A stretch of 64,000 bases of DNA, from assembly GCA_034509735.1 (NCBI GenBank), contig JACGWO010000008.1, positions 16,317,864 through 16,381,863 on the forward strand, in the 5' to 3' direction. The position numbers and the translations under genes were made by a program. Every line of letters begins with the position of its first letter. Within the stretch, counting starts at the first letter, position 1. The stretch comes from Sesamum alatum (lineage: Eukaryota; Streptophyta; Magnoliopsida; Lamiales; Pedaliaceae). Positions 1 to 10,755 of this stretch are shown one piece after another. The notes under the pieces were generated by a model. The model was given only the letters and a program-made list of their open reading frames with translations. It searched no databases and was not told where the DNA came from.

Positions 1-1718
1 AAAGAGAATTTGGAAACAGCAAGGTAAAATCGAATGGTTGAAAGAAGGCGACCATAATACGAAATTCTACTATGCCAGAGCCTCTAGTCGATAGAAGAAA
101 AATGAAATCACTTCTTTGAGGAATGGGGACGTTTTCATGGATATCTAGCGTGTTGTGGCTTCATATTTTAGTAATCTGTTTGGCTCATGTTGCCCTATGG
201 AAGAGCTCATTGATGATGTTCTTAGATACGTCTAACCGAAGGTCACCACAACCATGAATCAAGCCCTTGAATTTTAAATGGTGGAGGAAGTCACCAAGGC
301 ATTAAAATAGATGAACCCCGAAAGGTCGTTGGGCCCGATAGTATGCCCGCTCTTTTTTTCCAAAACTATTGGCATATCGTAGGTAATTCCATTATCGCAT
401 GTGTTCTGATTTCCTTCATAACGGCGTGCTAGACTCTAAACTCAATTACACACACATTGTCCGTATTCCTAAATGCAATAAGCCTAATTCAATTTAGACC
501 CATCAGTCTATATAACGTTGTGTACAAACTTGCCTCTAAGGTCATTGCTAATAGGCTGAAACCTCTCTTAGACTTTATTGTAATAGAGACCCAGTCGACC
601 TTTGTTTCTAGACGGCTGATTTTTGATAATATTCTTGTTGCTTTTGAGGTTAATCATTTTATAAAGAATAAGTGTACGGGTAAAGCTTATTTTGCAGCGT
701 TAAAGCTTGACAGAAGCAAGGCGTATGATTATATTGAGTGGTCCTTCTTAAAAGGGGTACTACTCAGACTGGGATTTGATGTGAGGTTTGTACACCTTGT
801 GCATCTTTGTGTATCGTATGTTTCTTTCTCTTTCATTCTAAATGGTGATGTTTTTGGTTATATTTTCCACAAAGGGGTATCCAACAAGGAGATCCCCTGT
901 CACCCTTTCTCTTTATCCTGTGTACAGAAGCGTTTAGTAGCATGCCTGCTGCGAAGGGATGCTAATGACAATTGAGGGGGGTTCAGGTTACTCGGTCTGC
1001 TCCAACTGTTAGCCATTTACTCTTTGCGGATGATACAGTGATTTTTTGTGAGGCTACTAAGGAGGCCTTCTCTTGTTTAAAGAAGGTGCTATGCAGCTAC
1101 GAGGCAGCTTCCAGACAACTATCAATATTGAGAAATCCTCGGTTGTCTTCGGTCATAACACAACACCAAGTCTCGCCGAGGAGTTGGCTGGGCTTTTACG
1201 CATTCGTCTTGACACAACCCACGATACCTATTTAGGTCTCTCTTCCATCATTCGAAAGGCAACGAAAGAGGCCTTTAGCTGATTAAAGGAGAAGTTCTAG
1301 CACAAGTCGATGGGCTGGAAAGAAGTGTTCCTTTCGCAAGCAGGGAGGACTATCATAGTTAAAATAGTACTTCAGGCCATCCATATATACTCTATGTCCT
1401 ACTTTTGACTGCCAGACAACCTGTCAAAGAACTTACCTCCATCATCGTTGATTTTTGGTGGAACAATGGTGAGAAGAGGAAAATCCATTGGTTGAGCTGA
1501 AAACGGCTTTACCAATAGAAGTAGAACGGGGGAATAGGTTTTTGGGATTTTAAGGATTTCAACACAACGCTTCTAGCCATACAAGCGTAGCGTTTTGTCA
1601 CCAAGCCTCTAATCTGTTTACCCTACAACGGATTTTTTTGCAGCTAAATAGCGCTCCAATGCGTCCTTCTCCTAGAAAAGCATTCTTAGTGCCAAGGTTA
1701 TTCTGGGAAGAGGGTTAA
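1..1718 (+). mobile_element. LINE-A remnant, left part (plant L1-type non-LTR retrotransposon)
   Basis: The plus strand reads as the middle of a plant LINE ORF2: a linker (WLKEGDHNTKFYYARAS near the window start), the reverse transcriptase palm (457-1235) and the post-RT connection (to about 1718). Many stops and frameshifts break it, and the 5' part lies outside the window. The reading continues at 6150, beyond an inserted copia element; the 5-bp GGTTC flanks both sides of that insert, so 1-1718 and 6150-7460 were once one LINE. Seen: RT motifs and shared target duplication. Inferred: LINE older than the copia insert. Confidence 0.85.
457..1235 (+). pseudogene. LINE-A reverse transcriptase fragment
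   Basis: Residues run FRPISLYNVVYKLASKVIANR, then LKLDRSKAYDYIEW (motif A with its catalytic Asp) and, after a frame change near 970, LLFADDTVIF (motif C). This is the palm of a plant LINE RT (RVT_1 type). The segment between motifs A and C is broken by a stop near 975 and a shift to the next frame. The first visible ATG lies inside the domain, so it is not a real start. Non-functional by inspection. Confidence 0.85.
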
Positions 1719-1723
1719 GGTTC

Positions 1724-2239
1724 TGTAAGGAAACGTGGATCGGCCTGGGAAAGGGTGCGTGCAGAAGCGCGATGTATTAAAACATAAACGTAAAGTAAAC
1801 ATGCATAAAACCATGGAATTAAAGAACCAATCAAGGGGTGTTACCTTGAATCTCCCAGGTGTTTGGCGTATCTCATGAATAATAATAAAATGAGCATGCT
1901 AAATTCATGGAGGCAATAGGGTTGGAACGAAAGAAAATGCTACAAACATCACTTACCAGTTGTAGACTTCTTCATTCGGGTACACGCGTTGTTCCATATT
2001 TTTCCACCTAGATCCCAACATAGGAATCCTCTAAATCGTCCACGCAATTCACCGAATCTTGGTTCTCTCGTGCTAGCAAGAGATCAAGAGGAAAATGAGG
2101 AACAATCGACCAAATGCTATTAGTTAATGTGATTGATTGTTCAAGTGTTCCCTTGTATCAAAGATAAGAGAACAAGAAAGCTCTTTTTAGGTGGTGAGAG
2201 AGAGATGGACGAGAGAGATAAAGAGGGGGCATCAATTTG

Positions 2240-2271
<32 letters not shown>

Positions 2272-2576
2272 TGAGAGAGTTGTAGAGATTAGTATGTGGG
2301 TGTGTGTGTGTGAAGCTTGAGTATTTATAAGGAAGTGTTTTTCCTAGTCCTATTCAACCTCTTCCAAAGAGGCAAACTATACACAACTAGGACTTTGATT
2401 AGTCAAATCCTAGTCAACCTAGAATTTGATTAAGTCAAACTTAATCCTAGCCCTTCATCTCATCTAGGCCCAAGATCCGATCTCGTCCATCCATCCTTTG
2501 ATGAGCTTTATGGAATGGATTTTTAAATCCTATTTAAATAGACCTCTATCCTATTTAAATAATCCTAGCCCTTCCT
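1724..2576 (-). repeat. Copia-1 3' LTR, truncated
   Basis: Collinear with the first ~800 bp (plus-strand order) of the right-hand LTR at 4065, including the GCGCGATGT motif, the GA/GT-rich microsatellite around 2241-2310 and a TATTTATAAGG segment near 2320. Homology ends at about 2576, where gag begins. There are many substitutions between the two LTRs, so the insertion is not recent. Confidence 0.85.
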
Positions 2577-3085
2577 AATTGGTCGAAGGAGGGTGGGAGT
2601 GACTGAAGAATCACATCAATATATGTCTCGACATCGAGCCCTACTTTGAGGTCTTCGAGTTTTTCCACTAAGGTAAGCATCTTGAACTCATGCTCATGTA
2701 CAGAGGATCCTTCGGTCATCTTTGTTCCAAAGAATGCCTTCGTAGCGACATACTTAGTATGCCGGTTCAGGATTGCATAACAATCCTTCAAATGAGCCAT
2801 TATGGAAGGAACATCATCTAGCCTCTTATACTGTTTCTGCATCTCATTAGTCATAGACGCAAGTATGATGCTACAGACTTTCCAGTTATCTTGATGCCAA
2901 AGTTCGAATGTCTCACGTTCTTATGTCGTGGATTCTTCCGGCAAAGTCCGAGGAAATGGCTTCTCCATGACATAACTTTGGTTCTCATAATCGAGGACTA
3001 TCCTCGGATTGTGCAACTAGTCATTATAGTTTGTTCCATTGAACTTGTTTGTCTCAAGTATGTAGGATAATAGATTCTTAGACAT
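2577..3085 (-). pseudogene. Copia-1 gag fragment
   Basis: Read on the minus strand from an ATG at 3085: MSKNLLSYILETNKFNGTNY, then after stops MTNEMQKQYKRLDDVPSIM and FFGTKMTEGSSVHEHEFKML. This is the UBN2-type gag domain of Ty1/copia elements, N-terminal half only. At least two in-frame stops interrupt it, and the C-terminal part (CCHC knuckle) is lost at the junction with the truncated LTR. It matches the gag of the copia element at the right edge (63483-64000), so both belong to one family. Confidence 0.85.
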
Positions 3086-4064
3086 GTTTAAATCTACATC
3101 TAAAAATAAAAGCAAGCAATTAGCAGAATAAAGTGGTACTAAATAACATATTAAAGACTTGGACTTCAATCATTTAATGCTCTCACTATTTCTACGAAAA
3201 TACGTCACTCTCAAACGTCGTTTTCACGGAACCTTTTCCTAGTAGGCTTGGGATCCACAAACGAAATTTTTCATACCCCGCTTTTACGATTCACATGGAA
3301 AATGGCCTTGTGGGAGGTACTCCATACCATTCTCGTCCAACGAGATTCCCAAGATGTTTTGCCTCACCTTTTCATGTGATCCCGAGGACTCCAAGAGAAT
3401 CACGTTATTCCGGCGTAAGACCCGACCCATCAACTGAATCATAGCACTCACTGCTGCCCCCACGACTCATAAAACGGGAAACATGAGTGTATTTTTGTTC
3501 ACAATAAATGTGCAACTTATTTTCAGGACAAATGACGTGCCATGACTCGTGAGACCACGCAATTGACTGAAACTAGCTTCCTCACTTTTGTCATGGATGG
3601 AATGCTTGGACGAACAACTAAGTAACTAGTCCATTTATTAGGTGTCTAATATTTAACTTGGTCCAACCAAGTGAGAGTTTTAATAGACCGATACCTCATG
3701 ACACAATATATATACATATATAATTCACATACTCCAATGAAAACATGATAAATAAACCATTCATCCATCATACATTCCACTTGGAAAATAAAAGCCTAGC
3801 ACGCCCCTGTTGGATGATCACAAGCCCGAGTCATATGCGACCCAGAGAGCCCCCTTTAGATCTATGGTCAATCTAGGGTTGGCCCAACACTATTACATTT
3901 AAGTTTAGAAACCCATCAACACAATGATGGGCCTTGCCTTTTCATCCACCGGGCCTCTAAGGCTTCGGATCTTCTTAGACTCTTCCTTCTGGGCCTTCCT
4001 TCATCTTCTTCATTTACAAGAATTAAAAGAAAAGAACCTCACTTCTACCTACTATCATTACAAT
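3086..4064 (-). other. Copia-1 untranslated leader
   Basis: About 980 bp between the 5' LTR and gag on the minus strand, with no recognisable coding content. The usual copia initiator-Met primer-binding sequence (TGGTATCAGAGC) is not seen next to the LTR at 4064. Either the primer differs or the site has decayed. Confidence 0.5.
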
Positions 4065-6144
4065 TGAAAAGGAAACGTGGATCGGCCTAGGAGAGGGCGT
4101 GTGCGGAAGCGCGATGTGTTAAAACATAAACGTAAAGTAAACATGCATAAAACAATAGAATTAAAGAACTAATGAAGGGGTATTCCGTTGAATCTCCTGG
4201 GCGTTCGGTGTATCTCATGAATAATAATAAAATTAGCATGCTAGATTCATGGAGGCCATATGGTTCGAACGAAAGAAAACGCTACAAATGTCACTTACCC
4301 GTTGTAGACTTCTTCGTTCTGCTCCACGCGTTGTTCCACATTTTGCCACCTAGATCCCAACATAGGAATCCTATAAATCGTCCACGCATTTCACAGAATC
4401 TTGGTTCCCTCGTGATATCAAGAGATCAAGAGGAAAAGGGGGAACAATCGACGAAACGCTATTAGTTAACGTGATCGATTTTTCAAGTGTTCCATTGTAT
4501 CAAAGACAAGAGAACAAGAAAGCTCTTTTGATGTGGTGAGAGAGATGGACGAGAGAGATAGAGAGGGGGCGGCACTTGGTGTGTTTGTGTGTGAAATGAG
4601 ACACCTGTAGAGATTAGTGTGTGTGTGTGTGTGTGTGTGTGAAGCTTGAGTATTTATAAGGTAGTATTTTTCCTAGTCCTACTCAACCTCTTCCAAAGAG
4701 GCACACTATACACAACTAGTAGGTCAAGTCCTAGTCAACCTAGGGCTTGATTAAGTCAAACTTAATCCTAGCCCTTCATCTCATCTAGCCTCAAGATCCG
4801 ATCTAGTCCGTCCATCCTTTGATGGGCTTTATGAAATGAACTTTTAAATCCTATTTAAATAGTCCAACAATTCCTAATGGGCTTGTAGTGAATATCAAAT
4901 AAATACTTAAGCCCAAAATTAATATTTCCATCTTTACCCTACTTAAAGATGGAAATGTCCCATTCCCTTAATTCATCAATCTAATTCATGAATCAAGCCT
5001 AATTAATCCAATTAATATTTAAGGGCTTGATACTCAAAAGAGAACCAATTTAATCTAATTAAATCGTTCGATCTCCCAGAATTAATTCCAAATTAATTCC
5101 TCCATTTCCGGTGAATTATGTGTGACTTTTTAGGTTCACCTTCAGCTAGACTTGGACGAATATCCAATCATCAAATGTTACGAATTCGTCCGTCACCATG
5201 GGTGGCCGTATAGCAACGGTCCAGGGCTCTAGAGACTAGGTGAAATTATGGCGTGAACATTTAGGTTCCCGAATGCGTGTGAGTATTGTCCTTCCATCTA
5301 CTATCTCACAGCTATTAGTCTAGGGTATGGATCTTGGAAGTTGGTACCCATCCTTGACTTAAGCCTATACTCGTTCACCTACTGAAACATCACTGGGATC
5401 TTATCCCAGTGCTCAGTCACTGTGGCCACAGATTTTATAAGGAACAAGTCTCAGAGTATAAGTGAGACACTACTGTCAACCGTTTGACAGGAGACGGATT
5501 CTATCTTGGGACCTACCGTCCATACTACACATCTTGACTACACTAGATAGGGCTTATAGAAACCAAGTCTCTTGACTTGGTAGCCTCTTGACAAACCTAA
5601 TATACAGACATGGTGTGCATGTGACTATAATAGTCCCTCAAGTCCGAGGACCAATCTCATACTGTCGGAACTGGGAATGTAAGTCATACCGACCAACCTA
5701 CTCAAGGTTTCCCATATGACAATTTCTGCGAGTCACCTTAGTCAGCCGGCACCGAGCTGGCTAACCCACTAATATTGCATGGATGATCCTTGTCGCTTGT
5801 CGATGAAACGCGACTGCAATCATTTAGTGCAAGTCTTACATGGATCCGTGATACCCAATCTCGAGATCCTTTAACTTGGAGTATTTCAGACTGATCCACA
5901 TAAGTTTGATTTCATGACTGTCAACCTATGCGCTGTCCAGCATCTTGGATTAACATTTTCGGTCTGTGGGCTTTGCTTGTGCATTGCACAGTTATAGATA
6001 TTGAACAGTAAGTGAACATAATCAAAGTACAAATGTCGTAACTGAACATCACTTTTATTCAAAATAAATTATTTACACCACGAATTGTCAGAAATTGGTT
6101 ACATAAGCCTAAATAGATTGGTTTCACGGACACCTATTCTAACA
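4065..6144 (-). repeat. Copia-1 5' LTR (2.08 kb)
   Basis: Full-length LTR, TG at 4065 and CA at 6144. It aligns with 1724-2576 at its left end and, at its right half, with the LTRs at 49219-51181, 58781-60713 and 40720-42002 (shared blocks such as TGTGGCCACAGATTT and GTCGATGAAACGCGAC). A 2-kb LTR is long for a copia element. Two GT/GA microsatellites near 4540-4640 precede the TATA-like site on the coding strand. Confidence 0.85.
4651..4660 (-). promoter_or_regulatory. Candidate TATA box in Copia-1 LTR
   Basis: Minus strand CTTATAAATA inside the 5' LTR. The same site occurs in the left LTR near 2320. It is the best TATA match in the LTR and would place the transcript start towards the gag side. 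Inferred from motif only. Confidence 0.4.
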
Positions 6145-6149
6145 GGTTC

Positions 6150-7460
6150 ATGGTGGCAACAGGATCAAAATTAGAATATGGAAGGATTGGTGGATTCTTA
6201 GGAGCTCGACCTTCAAAGTTCAAACCCCACAATGAGTGCTGGAAAGCAACGCCAGGGTTTCGGAACTTATTGGTGTTGATGGAAGAAGTTGGAAAGAAGG
6301 GCTGATGCACGACGTCTTCCTTCTCACGATATTGAACATATCCTGTCTGATCCCCCTCGGCAAGAATTATGAGGATTCAATTGTCTGGCATATCTCCAGG
6401 AAAGGCACCTTCTCTGTCCGCTCGACTTACAACCTATGTCGTCTCATTTCGATGGAAGGAGAGGGTGGGACGAGCTTGCATATTCGAGAAGACTAGTGGA
6501 AATTCCTTTGGAGTGCTCATGTTCTGGAAGTAGTGAAGCTATCTGGGTGGAAAGCTTATAAGATGCTATATCCCTACAGCTCACAACCTGGTTAAACGCA
6601 AGGTGTTGCTGGCAGGTGCGTGCTTCTTCTGTGGTCTGGACCAGGAAGACATGCAACACGTCCTCATTTTGTGCTCTTGTGCCAGGCTCAGTGGGCTATC
6701 TCTGGTCTTCCGTGGTACATAATTAACTGTTGGAATGGGTCTTGTGAAGATTGGTTTCGTAGGCTTTATGCTTCGTTGGACCCTTCTCAGTTCGATTGGT
6801 TTCTCTTTGTCTGCTGTGGCATATGGAAACACATGAATGCTTGTGTCATGGAGTTGGAGGCGGAAGGCCCTCTCAATCTGATCACCAACTCGCGGAGATG
6901 CTATGCTGCTTTCATGGAAGCTAATGCTCGTAAAGATACAATTCAACCAATTGGTGCTTGCGAGAGGTGGAACAGGCTAAGTCCGGGACAAATTAAGATA
7001 AATCTTGATAGCTCTGTTGCCTAAGATAGGTATGGGGTTCGAGTTGGCGTCATTGGAAGGGATAGTGATGGAAGGTGCATCTACTGGAAATGTGAATTCT
7101 TCTCATATATCAAGAACACAATGCATGCAGAAGCAGTAACAACACAAGTAGCAACGGAATGTGCGATTGAAGGTGGATGGTTTGATGTCCTGCTTGAAGG
7201 GGATTGCTACTATGTTATTCAGAATATCAAAATGGAGTGTGAGGCATCTTCTCGAACCCTATCATCCTATATATCAAGGTTCTATTGGAATCTATTGATT
7301 CAGTTTAGGTTCAGCATGTTAGTGAACATGTAACTTTGCTGCCATCATTTTGCTTTTTGGGCGAAAAATAATTTTATGGGAAACTATCTCCCTCATAATG
7401 TTACGGCACCCGGGAGGCTGACCTTTCTTCTAATGAACAAATCATTCCATTTTCCCCTTA
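6150..7460 (+). pseudogene. LINE-A remnant, right part: zf-RVT and RNase H region
   Basis: Continues LINE-A after the copia insert: GNRIKIRIWKDWW, then ISRKGTFSVRSTYNL (zf-RVT region, 6200-6700), then a plant RNase H-like domain (RVT_3) with INLDSSVA near 7000 and MHAEAVTTQVATECAIEGGW at 7121. Several stops (about 6240, 6495, 6590, 7022) break the reading. The first RNase H acidic motif is followed by a stop. It ends near a short A tract at 7460 that may be the poly(A) tail. Confidence 0.8.
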
Positions 7461-8340
7461 AAAAAAGGGGGGGGGGGGGGGGCTCAGAGTATGGATATAG
7501 ATTTTAAAAAGTATATATTTTTAATTAAATTAAAATCATTGAAGAAAGAAGAGAATGATATGCAAAAGTTGAAAACAAAGAGAAAATTAAATTAAGAGGG
7601 AGGGAGCGATAATTTTTTTGATGAAATAATGTAAATATATATATATGTAATGACAAAATAAGTTTTTTTTTGAGTACATTGCTATGTTTGCTTTAGTTTT
7701 ATTTTCAATTTTTCAGCGAGAAATATATATTTTTAATTTTATATATAAGAAAATGAGAATATATATGGATTAGTTGATTAGATATTTTATTTGGTAGTGA
7801 TGTGAAATAAATATAATTATTTTTTATTTGATGAAAATAATTATTTATTTTTTATTGGTAATTATGTCAAATCAAATAAATATTTTATTTAAATGAAATA
7901 GTTAATTACATTTATTTATTGAATTTACAGTTGTTAGTGTGTCATATCAAAGTATCATGAAAAAAATTATATTATTAGTTTATGAAATTAATGATTGAAT
8001 TTTGTTTATATATAAATAAATATATAAAATAATAATAATTGAGATGAAAATAACAATTAATCATTTCCAACAATAATATGTAATAACAAATATATTTTTA
8101 CTCGCATTACTATTTACAAATACTATTGAAATAAAAAAATCAAGCAAGGCATTGTAAATAGCGCATTTTCATAAACTAGAGTATAGTTTGCTCTAATTCA
8201 CAAAAATGGTGACTAATTTAAGAAATTTATATATGACATGCGATATTTGCATGTATATAATTAAATAAATACGAAACAAATTTTAAAAATAAAAATCAAT
8301 GGAGTAATTAGCATGGGTAAAAGTGAAAAATAAATAAAAA
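7461..8340. other. AT-rich spacer with a 16-G run
   Basis: Starts with A's followed by 16 consecutive G (7467-7482). The rest is very AT-rich with short low-complexity stretches. No coding frame, TIR or LTR is visible. Confidence 0.6.
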
Positions 8341-8361
8341 AGTATGCTTCAACTTAAATAA

Positions 8362-10686
8362 ATGGAATCTTTTCTCTCTGTCTCGCCTTTTCCGGCGTCA
8401 TCACCTGACCGTCCGGCACCGCCACCGCCACCTCAACCACCACCCTCTTCTAGCCTCTCCCCTTCTCCTCCTTACCCAAGTTTTATTCCAGTTTATGAAG
8501 ATCCTACAATTGAAAATTTAAAGTCTTATAATCCTTCTTCTCTAATAGATCCTCATAAATCAAATTCAATGGCACAGAGCACATCTAGAATCAATTCATC
8601 AATCAGTCAACAGGATATCAACCAACCACATACAGTTCAATCGTACAAGAATAAACTTATATCAACATCTCCACATGTTTATTTCCCAACATGGATAAGA
8701 GATTGGATGCCTACAATTCCATCAAGTGGACATATACCACCTTAGGAGCACTCTACACTGCTTCATATAAATTTCTCAACAACAGAGACGCAGAAATTAT
8801 ACTCGCCATGGCATCAAGCTCTCATCTTACAAATCTTTGGATTTCCCAGACCTATAGCAAATATACAAAAGCATTTAATGAGGATATGGAAGACCCAACA
8901 GCAGATAAGCAGTATACATATGGGTAAAGGACAATATATACTACGTTTTGCAAATCAAGAAGACTATTTCTTGGCATTAGCAGGAGGACCATGGTTTCTC
9001 TTCAATTCATATTTACACATACAGCAATGGTACCCATTTTTCTCTCCACAAGACAGTCCACCTGCTTCAATGTTTATTTGGTTACAGTTACCAAATTTAT
9101 CTATTGAATTTTTTGACTTCGAAGCTCTGTTTACCATCGGAAAGAAGCTCGGTAGACCTATCAAAATTGATAATCACACACATTAGCAATCAAAAGGTCG
9201 GTTTGCAAGTATATGCATTGAAATGGATACTACCAAACCGTTACCTCCAGCAATAGTTATCAATTAACACTTTCAACCCATCATCTAGGAAATGCATTCA
9301 GTTTTCTATACTAAGTGTGGTACGATTGGGCATATTCCGCAAAATTGTAAGGCGCAGCTACCTAATCCCCAAGCAGATGCTTCGATTCCAAATCCTAGCC
9401 AGAATGTTCAAAATTCTCAACCAGCGGTGTCGAATTGGTCAATAGTGAGGCGTCGGAGGGGGCGCAGAAACAACAGATCTAATCACGATTCTTTATCTCC
9501 CATGACTCAAGCCACTGAAAATACCACCACCACCGTTCAGCAAAAATCACAAGTACCAAACTATCCAAAACAAAAGTGGATCCCTAAATCTAATTCCCAA
9601 TCCCACAAAACACACACAGAGCACATAATCCCCTTACAAAATTCTTTTGACAGATTACAGTCGGACTTAGGTATTCGAAAAATACTTTCGGACATAGCAG
9701 ATCCACAAATAGCATTACCGGAACATGAAGAACTGAGTGCGGAAGGTCACATCCCAGCCCAGATTTCAGAAACCAACCAGCACAAGGAACCGGAACCTTC
9801 GACGGGGAAGACGAAGAACCAACCGGGTCAACACGTCCAACAGGAACTACACACGTGTGATCGCCCGGTGGAAGACATGTCAGCAATACAAAAATTGACA
9901 CCTGGAGATGAGTCATTGGAGTCGCACATGGCTTTAGGAATACCACTGGCTACAACAAAACCAGGAAGCATAAATTCTGTGGTTGAAGAAAACATCTCAC
10001 ATCATTGTGAAAGGGCCCACCATGAAAGTTGGGCCTCAATTTCGTGTCAACAAGGAGAATTTATGGACTGGACAACGCAGGAGTCTGTACTTACAATTAC
10101 AGGTGATTCTATAATGGATCCAGGCACCTCTATAAAGAGCCCATCGACATATCACAAAATCACTTGGAAATACCCAACAATATTACAAAAGGAACCTCTA
10201 CCATTGACTTTTATGGCGTCCTCCAGCAACACCACTCCGAACCAGACAATGGACATGCACAACCAGACACCTCTGAACCTCAGTGTCATCTCCCCAAATC
10301 CAACTCCTCATCAAAAACTTCTATTTTTTCCTCCTTCTCTTCACCCACAACCTTCCATTTCCAGTCCCAGGTCTCCGCAACCCCAAATGCCAGCTCCAGG
10401 AAACCCCATGCCTCAGCCACAAAACGTCCCACCTCTAAATCCAACTCCAGCGGCAAGAACTCGTCATCACATGATCCCATTGGGAGCGAACGAATTTCTG
10501 TGTCAACCATTTTATTTAATCCCACACCTCTTCCTAAGTCCTTGCACCTCACAAAAATACCACAATAGAACTATCACAAGAGAGAGAGGCCTTTGCGAGG
10601 GAGCGCGAAGTTCAGTTTCGAATGTACCTGCACCCTTTAGAAAGAGATCTACAGGCATTTCTGACCTCCACACAACTCTAAAATAG
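8362..10686 (+). pseudogene. LINE-B ORF1 (DUF4283/zinc-knuckle gag-like protein)
   Basis: A proline-rich N-terminus (PAPPPPPQPPPSSSLSPSPP) precedes a DUF4283-type domain: ILRFANQEDYFLALAGGPWF and IWLQLPNLSIEFFDFEAL (8930-9180). Then comes a CCHC-type knuckle, VFYTKCGTIGHIPQNC (near 9300), and a long low-complexity tail rich in Pro, Ser, Thr and Gln. Frameshifts near 8690 and 8890 and stops near 9185 and 9267 break the frame. The first zinc ligand is Tyr (codon TAT) where Cys is expected, one base from TGT. Such proteins coat LINE RNA. Confidence 0.82.
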
Positions 10687-10755
10687 TCCTGTGATGGCAC
10701 AGGAAGTAGGACTCTTGGTTCCTTACGCCAAACTATTCTCAACTTGCCACCATCA

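Larger units (their letters stand above)
1724..6144 (-). mobile_element. Copia-1: internally deleted Ty1/copia element with intact target duplication
   Basis: A minus-strand LTR retrotransposon inserted in LINE-A. It begins TG and ends CA on the plus strand and is bounded by exact 5-bp copies of GGTTC (1719-1723 and 6145-6149). Its full-length 5' LTR lies on the right (4065-6144). The 3' LTR on the left (1724-2576) stops short and joins gag directly at a short AATTGG-like overlap. The rest of that LTR and all of pol are missing, so it could move only with help from another element. LTR start (minus strand) is TGTTAGAATAGGTG, shared with the other copia LTRs here. Confidence 0.88.
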
